From Lepraria neglecta (taxonomy: Eukaryota > Ascomycota > Lecanoromycetes > Lecanorales > Stereocaulaceae), in assembly GCA_033220425.1 (NCBI GenBank), contig CM065646.1:1557501-1621500 (forward strand): a stretch of DNA of 64,000 nucleotides. The letters are read 5' to 3'. A model generated the notes under the pieces. The model was given only the letters and a program-made list of their open reading frames with translations, had not been told where the DNA came from and did no database searches. How positions within the stretch are numbered: position 1 is the first letter of the stretch; every line of letters starts with the position of its first letter. Of the stretch, positions 56,098 through 64,000 are shown in pieces. Position numbers and translations under genes: made by a program.

Positions 56098-58171
56098 CTA
56101 GGTGACAGCATCAACCTCAACCATGTCTTTACTCTTCTCATAGAACGATATGCCATCAATTATATAAAACAGGACCCGGTTGCGTGGAAGTTGCTCGACC
56201 AGAGTGCGAAAGAGGCTAGCTAGGTACTCGACGTCGTATTGTTGAAACTGTTGCTCGTATTCTGCATCAATGAAGCCGAGATTAAAGTCATGGACGGAGA
56301 GGATATGGCTGATAAGACTTCGTATGAGCCCACCTAGGCCGGTAAGTGGGTCATTGTTGATTGTTTGCAGTCCACAGAAGAAAGAAACGGCGATGTCCGA
56401 GTCCGTGCCTCGCAGACTCCTTACGAGTAGAGTACACATATAGGACATTGCAGAGAGTTTGTCGGAGCCGTGAGCATTTCCATTGACAAGAAGCCCTTTG
56501 GCTTCATCGGCAGTAAGCCAAGTCTAGAATATCTTACTGCGCAGTAGCCAGTGGCCTCGACTATGGGACGACATCTTACTCCTGCTCCCTTGTGTGACGA
56601 CTTTCTGCGTGTCTTGCTCAGCTGTTCCAGGGTCGACGTTGAGAAGCTCCTCCAAGTGTGCTTATGTAAAGTCTAGGGCCATGCACGGTAAAGGCTCCAG
56701 CTCTGGCTTGTGGCGTTGTTTGACCGCCTCAAGTCTTGTCATTTGGATTTCCTTCTTGAGGCTCTGAATTTCTAGCGCATCTCGCTTGCGGTTCCCTAAA
56801 TGCCGTTAGAAGACACCAGAAAGTTTGGGTAGCACGGCACTCACATTCTGATTTTCTGTTCTCCTCCTGAAGAAGACTGAGCATTCCGGTCTGAGCCTCC
56901 AATCTCTGGAATATCTTCGATTTCATCGTGTGCACGCTTGGGTAAGTCTCATTTACCACTGTGTGCATTGCACCCGTCATCTTTTCCGTATGTTGTGCAC
57001 TAGACCTTATCGTCTCCGCTCCGCCTTTGACGTTCTCGAGATTGCCATCAATTCGCTGAACGGCCATGCTTTGCAACGTAGTTACCCGATTAAGCAACCT
57101 CTCGGTCTGGTCTGGTACGTCTTCTAGTCCCACATCGACTGGCCTCTCGGACAATGGCTCTGATAAGATAGAACCAATCATTTTCCCTGAGGTTTTGTTA
57201 AGCATGCTATTCAAGCGACGGGCAACAGGGAGGGACATGACGCACATGTCGAGGTACCAACCAGCCATCCTAGCATACCCTCGATTGCCCTCAACACAGC
57301 TATGAACAACCCGGTAGCAGCACCATAGAGAAGCTCATCATCAGGGTAGTCTGCTAGGCGATCCTCGGCTATCCTAATTGTCTCAGGGATCTTGTGAAAA
57401 GTCTCTACGATCTTCATTATCTTTTCTTTCATGCGCTTTGCCACCTACAACATCATCAGCATTGAGTTTCGCTGCGGAAACCAAGTCTGCTTCTTTCTCA
57501 TATTAAATTCTATCTTCAAGCCGCGGCATAGAGCTGAGATATGGTTTCCATTAGGTATCAAATCCACCCAAGGACACATTGCGGGAGCGTATTTCTGGGT
57601 TTTCTTGCCAAAAACTTTCCAAATTTTCTTCGACCCGTCATGATTGGACTTTTCTTCCGCAGATTGGGCAGCTTCAAAGACTTCATCCCACGTGTGCGTT
57701 TTTCGAACGTCAAAATTGGTCGGAAGTGCATCGGCCCCTGGTTGTGATTTGATAAGTCTCGATAAGTCTCGATAACTCTATAGAAGTGCTCTGTGTGAGA
57801 GTCTTATGTATCGCGTCTAGACGAGTTAGAAGACCGAAGGAGACATGTGGGAGATTCGAGCCATACGTACCGCTTTTGGCTTGCTTGTTTTAGCTCTGCA
57901 CCTTGACCTTCGTAAGAATGAGACGAAGCTGTTCCCTCCGTGGACAGAAGCTGAGCTGAAATTGGAGTCGAAAAAAAGGATACAGGCGACGAGCTGCTTC
58001 CAACATGAACCTCTTCGCGTGCTCGTATCCAGTATCGCTCAAAACAGCTACAGCTATAGAAGATTTGAAGCAATCGTCCGATTCATATTCGCCTCTCTCA
58101 GGAATAACAGCGGTCATAAAAGAGGTAGTCGAGCTTGATATGCATGGCTCACGAGGTTCAATCACATCCAT
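56098..58171 (-). pseudogene. Relic of a fungal STAND-associated gene (DUF7708-like), copy B
   Basis: The minus strand starts with an upstream fragment around 58171-57890 (SSIAVAVLSDTGYEHAKRFM). Then follows the helical region: NFDVRKTHTWDEVFEAAQSA, APAMCPWVDLIPNGNHISAL and CRGLKIEF near 57740-57480; ETFHKIPETIRIAEDRLADY and ELLYGAATGLFIAVLRAIEG (57444-57300); LQSMAVQRIDGNLENVKGGA; and a coil near SKIFQRLEAQTGMLSLLQEE. The ATPase-like end (56448-56098) has AVSFFCGLQTINNDPLTGL and VLFYIIDGISFYEKSKD. GTAGGT- and GTACCT-type donors make several introns likely, but a TAG before VAKRMKEKIMK and broken joins elsewhere indicate decay. The piece order equals copy A at 45361-47640. Confidence 0.6.
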
Positions 58172-59859
58172 AATTCAGAAGACTGGCAAGATCGTGTTCG
58201 CAATGTAAATCAAATGTATTTCTTCATACCTTAAAGGTGTGGAGGACAATTCATTGCGGGGCTACAACAACGATACAGGCTCCAGAGAATCAGCCCCAGG
58301 GGGGTTGAGCATTGTCATGAGGAGTGCAGACTCGAACAATGATTCGTGGCCGTGCGCCATGCATGATGTTAGTGCAATTGTGTAGGTAATTCGGGCAAGT
58401 ACCATCTTGAGGCGGGCGCCGGAGTCTTATACTGGCTCGATGTCAAGACATGAGCTAAGCCGGGTGAGCTCTAGCTTATCTTTTCTTAGGCTCCCGACAT
58501 CATGAGTGGCTGGACTATCACTAGTCTGTGACCGTTTTAATCGTATGAGAGTCGTCGTTGGCACCTTCCCTACGTTTACATGCGTCGCATGTAAATGCAA
58601 CCTTCGAACGCAACCGTCCGACCATCAAGGCAATCATATAGCCCCATTACAAGTGGGTCAGACGCGTATTCGGAAGCCGCCGTCACTGCACTTTCAGCGG
58701 CGAGCGGCATAAACATCATGGCTTAGTCTGAAACTCCGAGAAATTCTGGACAGTTGACTTGATGCTGACATTCAGACCTCATATGACTGACATCAATATA
58801 TACAACTATGATCCGCACACTGACATGGTGCCCCGCTTTCCTACCTGCATCAGTCCACCCATTGGTCTGCCTATCATTCTAATTGACATTGCAATCGACT
58901 GATGTCGCGTCCGGCTACTAATCAATCCGCTTCTGGTTCAAAGTCTTTATTCTCGCTGCACACTCGAGCTTCTCGAGCTGCATGAGGCAGGTAGTCGATC
59001 ACCGTTTGGTCGGGGAGTTACATGTCTCGGCGATCAGTTCAAGCTCAGATTATCCTGCCCAAGAAGATTCTGCAAGATGCATGCTGCAGGGTTGCTCTGA
59101 ACTGCGGCTGGGTATCCGATAGGTGTGTGCATCCTGCACGTAGACCGCTGGTAGTCGTCTGTGGTACGGGTTCATTGTTCATTCCCCAAGCCGCTGGGCT
59201 CGATGGCAATCTTTTGTGCCGCTAGATTAAGTAAGTTCTCCGCAAGGTTCGTTGATTATGTTTCAAGAAAATCTTGTTACCCAGTCTTATTACATTTGTT
59301 CAAGACGCGAGTGTTGATTGGTACACCTATTTCCATTGCTCAGTACGCTGCTGAGGCTCAGGGCCACTGACGTGCTGGCTTTCGACCCGCTTTCCTCGCT
59401 CCATCTACCAGCTCTTGATATTGGCAAGGGACCTTCCGTACTTTCATCCTCTTGTCTGACTTGATATACAGCATCTTCCCTGGTCGTTGCTCTACATGGC
59501 ATCGGCTAATAGAAACTCGAATGGCAATCTTGCGTTCGTCTCACAAAAGCCCCAAATGTCCCCCTGCTGAAAAGGCACAGGTTTCTATACACCATTGAGA
59601 CTATAGCAAACATCGATTCTCTGGAGAAAGTCAGTCCAGACTCAACGACACCGCCAGTCAGAGAAGAAGATCACTCGAAGCGTTCACAAATCTCCATTCA
59701 AGACCCCAATACGATGGTCCATGGCAGTGAAGTAGCGACGGGTGTGATTGCACCAGAAATTTGGGACTCGAAACCGTAAACAATCTCTTTCCAAGTTGGA
59801 GACGAGCACACTCCGGCCCTAGAGTCACTTGCACCGACTCAGAATGCCACAGCAAAACT
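58172..59859. other. Gene-free, degraded-looking stretch of 1.7 kb
   Basis: Only short frames with no protein-like text on either strand. An Ala/Thr-rich leader to the AAA+ relic may begin near 59800. No repeat structure was recognised. Confidence 0.4.
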
Positions 59860-61166
59860 CCGCTGCCGCCTCTATCGGAAGAGCAGATTGCAACCTAGTC
59901 CCTGGCAGGGGCTCTTACCGCTGGCCTCTTCACTGGCGACACGGACAAGGATCCACAATCCAGTGGTAACAAACCAGGTACTCTCGTGTGCGACGGGGAT
60001 GAGGATGAGGATGAGGATGGGGAAGAAGACGATGATGACTCTGCAGATGAGGGTGAAAACGAAGCAGAAGAAGAAGATCTAAAGCAGCCTGACGGCGAAA
60101 ATCAACTTCATTTGAACAAGCAGATCATTGGACAGCGGACAAAAGATGCCGCCAAGAAAGTTTCTGAGTATGGTCAATACCCACAATTTATGGAGGAGCG
60201 TGTTGCATCTCTTGAAGCAACAATGCGCAAGGTATCTGAGGTTGAATTGAAGGAGGATGTGGGGTCAGGAACAAGAATACGAACATTACCGGAGCTGCGT
60301 CGAGTGAGATGGGCAGAATTCAAACACAAATTCAAGGACGATGGACTCTATGCTGTTGAAGCTTTGGTAGGAGGGGTCAGATTTTATATCAGCGCCTTAG
60401 AAGACCAAGGCCAGCTAGGGGATTTAATTATCTCGACGAAGCACCGATAATCAGTGCACACGACACGCAACTCCCGTCGAACTGGAACCCCAATCAAAGG
60501 GATCCTGTGTGGCGCATCAGAATAAACGCAATTCCGGTATTAAGAATCGTATCCGAGATCACAGATTTTGATTGGCCAGAGCAGTCTGTGATCCTCTTGT
60601 ATCCATTTAAATTGCTTGTGAATCGCGAAACTGCCATTCGCGAGGCCATGAGAAAACTTGAGCTGATATGGGATGCGGATGGCAAAGCAGTATCGCTGGG
60701 AGGGTTTCTTTCGGAGGCAAGCACACAATCAGCAAAATATACTCATCATAGCGTCTTGAAAACGGTGAATGAAACCCAAAAGACCCAAGCAGCCGGGGGG
60801 GCTAGAAATACAATCGAGAGATCTCCTACCTTTAACTCGATGTCAACCTCAAAGCGAGCGGAGCATGAACTCTTAGATCAGGAGATCCAGGTTGACTCCA
60901 AGGAATCAGCAGTCGACTCGAGTAAACCAATAGACAAACCAGAGCAAGAAGAAATGTCGAATAGTCCAGAGGCGCTAAGGGGCTTGCATTGCATCATTCG
61001 CTTTATGGACGAAGAGCTCACACCAGTCCTTCGAAAGTTGAAAGACCCTTCCAATAGCCGAATACATTTCCGGGAAACGAATCAGGAAGACTTTGAGCCC
61101 GAATTTGATTACCACGCTGAGTATTCCGAGGAAGAGGGAGGAGAGGAGGACGAGCAGGCAGAGTAA
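59860..61166 (+). pseudogene. Relic of a fungal AAA+ ATPase N-terminal half (DUF7025-like), copy B
   Basis: Text begins near SEEQIAT, TAG at 59896-59898, then SLAGALTAGLFTGDTDKDPQ and an acidic Asp/Glu tract encoded by GAT/GAG repeats (59990-60080). A coil with FMEERVASLEATMRKVSEVE follows, then RVRWAEFKHKF. After a frame change near 60420-60450 it continues NYLDEAPIISAHDTQLPSNW, RIRINAIPVLRIVSEITDFD, VILLYPFKLLVNRETAIREA and LRGLHCIIRFMDEELTPVLR, the DUF7025-type region that precedes the ATPase core in this fungal family. The frame ends at 61166 after an acidic tail, and no Walker motifs follow, so the ATPase half is absent. Copy A at 48262-50760 keeps an ATPase half but lacks this region in readable form. 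Confidence 0.6.
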
Positions 61167-61339
61167 GGATGGGATAGACAGGGAAGATGTTCATCATGCG
61201 TTGACAGTAGAAGAGCTTGGCCGGATGTATGGACAAATACGGAAAATAGCGTCTTTACATACGCGATTTCTACTTGTTGTCTCTGCCTGTCTGTCTAAAT
61301 TCTTTTTGAGTACTGTATGTTTACTGGAAAGTTACATGT

Positions 61340-61790
61340 CAAATAGGATGCGTTACACTCGAAGAATTTACCGTCTCAAAAGCCCAGTTCAAGTAAGTGT
61401 TATGAGAATTGTGATACAGACTCCAGTCTGACTCAAATGACCATTCCCTAATATACACTATGTTAAACACTCTCCACAAACAGTGCTCAGAAGTCTTCGC
61501 GCTCGATATCTGTCTCGCCGCATTATTCATCTCATCCGCGGATGGCATCGGTAGCCCAGGTCCACACCACATACGCGTAGTCTTTGGATCCCAGCGCACG
61601 TGTGCAGTAGGAAGCCTAGCCAACTGATGTTAGTACAGTAACTCTAATGTCTTCCCGCGTCGACCATTTCAGCAACCGAAGGCCTCCAGCCAGGCTTGGA
61701 AATCATCCAAGTAGTTTTCGGATCCCAGCGAATATGTCCGTTTGGAAGCCTAAGCCAAGCCATTGTTAGACAAGTAGTCTATCTACAAGA
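61340..61790 (-). repeat. Two diverged ~75-nt coding-like repeats with splice acceptors
   Basis: On the minus strand, LPNGHIRWDPKTTWMISKPG (near 61745-61690) and LPTAHVRWDPKTTRMWCGPG (near 61622-61565) are two versions of one unit. Each is preceded by an acceptor (CTTAG or GCTAG) with a branch-like CTAAC 15-20 nt before it; the second is a perfect TACTAAC. They lie just downstream of the DUF7726-like gene, whose last codons (LPSGQVPICPPKHL) resemble the same unit. They are probably extra 3' exons of that gene or of a longer isoform; the donors are not canonical in the fitting phase. Confidence 0.5.
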
Positions 61791-61798
61791 CGCTCTTC

Positions 61799-62779
61799 TT
61801 AATTGAGATGTTTAGGAGGACATATTGGGACTTGCCCAGAGGGAAGAGGAACATGATATCCTGAGGGGGCAGGTGTGGGTGTTGATAGGGGAAAAGGCGC
61901 AGGAATAAATTGCGTGATTAACGGTCCCCCAAAGCCTGAACGTGGAGAAGGTGCTGATGTAGGGACAGCGGGCTGTTGCACCGGAGGCGGAGGAGCCACA
62001 GTTGACACGGTCTCATGTTTTTGGGGCGCCGAAGGCTTTATGTCTGAAGCAATATCGTCTTGAGCCCGAGGATCCCAGGCCCCAGCAGGAGCAGGCCCAC
62101 CTGCTGGGATTGAAACCTTGCGGTTCAAGTCCTCGCAGAAAATGCCGCCTCGGTATCTATACCGGCAGGTGTGGGAACCACCCACTTTTTGACGGCAATC
62201 GTGGGAGCCAATATTGGAAGGATAAAGGAGAAAAGGTACTCACTTCTCCTCAGCCTCCAACCTAGGCTTACTCTTCTTGTCTCCATTATATATCCTCAGT
62301 TTCTCCAACATCACATAACCCCAATAGTAGCACGGACTATCACCCGCGCCCATCTGTCCGGTCTTCTTAAGGAAATTGCCCAACGACGTTGGCGAAGGGC
62401 CACTAGCATTGTGATTGTATTCAACTGGATGGCCCCGCTTTTCCAGCTCTTGCATCTCGGCTGTCATGGAGGCTTGGCTCCATTTCTTATTGTTGCCGGG
62501 AATGGTGGATTTGTCGGACAGGAGTTTCTTGAGTTTGCGGCGGACGGTAGCAGCGTTGTCGTAGCAGGGGATTTCGCCTTTAGCTTCGTCGAGGGGGATG
62601 TCGCGCCAATCGCCTTGGTGGGCACTCTTGTCGGCTTTGGGTGAGGCTTTAGATTTGGACTGGGGATCGACGTTCTCTTTGTCGACTGGGTTCTTGTTCG
62701 TGGGAGACGTTTTAGGGTAGGGTTCTTTTCGATTTGAAGCGGCATTGGGGCCGCTGGTGCGGCGTGCGGCTTTGGGCAT
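61799..62779 (-). CDS. DUF7726-like fungal protein
   Basis: The start was chosen at 62779 (MPKAARRTSGPNAAS), not the upstream in-frame ATG at 62827. Exons 62779-62244 and 62156-61799 are joined over an 87-nt GTGAGT..GTATAG intron to give 297 residues. The core, about residues 75-170, has EIPCYDNAATVRRKLKKLLS, a helical middle, SLGNFLKKTGQMGAGDSPCY and YWGYVMLEKLRIYNG, the pattern of the homeodomain-like DUF7726 region in Pezizomycotina, with possible DNA-binding character. The C-terminal half is Pro/Ala-rich. Similar repeat units with splice acceptors lie immediately downstream, so the 3' end may extend to about 61440. Confidence 0.7.
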
Positions 62780-63719
62780 GGTAATGGCTTCGTTGAACAA
62801 TTTTAGGCTTCGCAGGGCAATCGGCAAGAACCGAATAAATTGATCGCAAAGAGCTTCTGGTGGGCGGTGTTTATTTCTTGCCCGTCCTTAGCGCGATCAG
62901 CCACATACGTCAGCCTTGGCGCGGTCTCTCGACACGAACTCACGTGCACGATCGAGAACATCAAACCTCGACATCGAGCCTTCTTGACGCAAACATGATC
63001 TGCAGGCTCTCACTTCGAAGAAAGTTCAAAGCATTATGAGTTTAGCCCCAACCGTGCTCTGCGATTTGTACTAAAGGAGCGGAGATGAAACTTTGCAAAG
63101 CTACTCCGAGAAAGCCGAACCCTAGGCACGAGAACTTGCGGATTGTCAAGATTGCAATACAAAGACAATAATGCATGACGATTCCTCTCGTCATATAAAG
63201 GTGCTGTACGTTAATCATCTTCTTCAACACAAATCGCGCAAAGTCCTCTCTTTCAAGCCATGTCATCTATGCCTATGGCTCCGCGTTTTTTTCACTATTT
63301 AAATGAAGCCTTCCGATCATACCAAGCAGATCACCCCGATTACTCCAGAGGAGCTGGGTTACTGTGATGTCATAGAGTGCTTAAGTATAAGGCTCAGGCA
63401 CAAGGCATCGGCACTGGGGTACAACTTCCATGTCTTCGAACAGTGCAATCTCAATCGGGATGGAGGGCCGAATCCTGCGGAATCAGTAAGCCTGGAGCTT
63501 CCAGTCATACTATTTGAGATTCTACCGGGCAACTGGGAGCCCATTACAATATAATTGGACGTTGCAGCAAACGGCTAGGAGCTGAAACATGAGATATGGC
63601 CCTAAAGGCGACATGGCTATATGCTATGGCGATAAAGCCTGACAAGACCCATGAATGAGTTCGAGTTTCTCATGCTACAAATGATGTTTGCTTTTTCTTT
63701 TAGACTCTTTCTGGAAATC
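62780..63719. other. Intergenic with one doubtful small frame (63303-63554, plus)
   Basis: The 83-codon frame MKPSDHTKQITPITPEELGY has balanced composition and ends ELPVILFEILPGNWEPITI, so it could be a small gene, but there is no domain, signal peptide or neighbour support. Otherwise nothing was seen. Confidence 0.3.
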
Positions 63720-64000
63720 ATGACCCATCTACAAGCCGCTGTGTACCTTCATCTCGTCTATTTTTGCACATCAATCTTTACAGCTTCCCTGCCTCTATCA
63801 TCTTTCTTCTTACTCAATGACGCGATAGCGAACGCGACACTATCACTCGACTCAACCCCCCAAGTAAGTCCGCCCACTGAACTTCATATTATATAGGGAA
63901 CACACAAACGTCAGTCGCTACTTACACCACCTCTAGTGCCTTTCCCTCCGACCCCCGCTTCTACAACTTTACCGGCACCCCTCTATCAATAGTCCTATAC
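63720..64000 (+). CDS. Secreted-type protein, 5' part only
   Basis: The ATG at 63720 gives a hydrophobic leader (MTHLQAAVYLHLVYFCTSIF) and an Asn-Ala-Thr site. A GTAAGT donor lies at 63864 and the likely acceptor is CCTCTAG at 63936 (73-nt intron). The next exon reads AFPSDPRFYNFTGTPLSIVL up to the window edge. That join needs phase 2, while exon 1 ends in phase 0, after a run of six C (63856-63861); a one-base shorter or two-base longer run would agree. Layout and text echo the secreted-protein gene at 35515-36099. The rest lies outside the window. Confidence 0.5.

Noticed and set aside
59990-60080. GAT/GAG-rich microsatellite-like tract
   Set aside because: Encodes the acidic N-terminal region of the AAA+ relic; low-complexity coding, not a separate element.
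63864-63896. 33-nt GTAAGT..TATAG intron in the right-edge gene
   Set aside because: Too short; the acceptor at 63936 gives a normal 73-nt intron and better downstream text.
1-64000. Search by eye for CRISPR-like arrays, prophage, LTR or Polinton-type elements
   Set aside because: No regularly spaced repeats, integrase, polymerase or capsid-like text was seen; the only mobile-type element supported is the short MITE-like repeat.

Overview
The window looks like nuclear DNA of a filamentous ascomycete (Pezizomycotina, most likely a dothideomycete-type genome). The genes have short 47-100 nt GT-AG introns with CTAAC/CTGAC-like branch sites. The gene set is fungal (HET, ankyrin, RTA1, DUF-type NLR relatives), and housekeeping genes lie close together on both strands. 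No rRNA, convincing tRNA, CRISPR, or LTR/viral element was recognised.

Two kinds of region alternate. The core blocks hold intact, recognisable genes. At 0.9-12.8 kb are a methyltransferase-domain protein, ribulose-phosphate 3-epimerase, a type II membrane nucleotide pyrophosphatase/phosphodiesterase, and the REX1 RNA exonuclease. At 28.0-28.9 kb is mitoribosomal protein mL54. At 35.5-44.6 kb are a small secreted protein, the copper chaperone COX17, the ER glucosyltransferase ALG6, a nucleolin-like RNA-binding protein, a tiny cysteine-rich secreted protein and a tail-anchored-like protein. At 61.8-62.8 kb is a DUF7726-like protein.

Between them lie accessory, decaying blocks (12.9-27.1, 29.2-35.1 and 45.3-61.2 kb). 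Here coding similarity runs on across stops and frame changes: an amidoligase with one in-frame TAA, a membrane protein relic, a zinc-finger relic, a HET fossil, a broken duplicate of a cysteine-rich single-pass protein, a long unknown gene with several frame changes, two STAND-associated helical-domain relics, two separate AAA+ ATPase relics and a truncated RTA1 transporter. Many premature stops are TAA/TAG where glutamine (CAA/CAG) would fit, which suggests C-to-T decay. Separately, three genes and probably a fourth change frame exactly at a C6 run, which may be real slippage or assembly error.

Other features of note are a GC-AG intron in the epimerase gene, a perfect 80-bp inverted repeat with TA flanks (a MITE-like element) just upstream of COX17, and a three-exon secreted-protein gene whose last exon contains a G13 tract.
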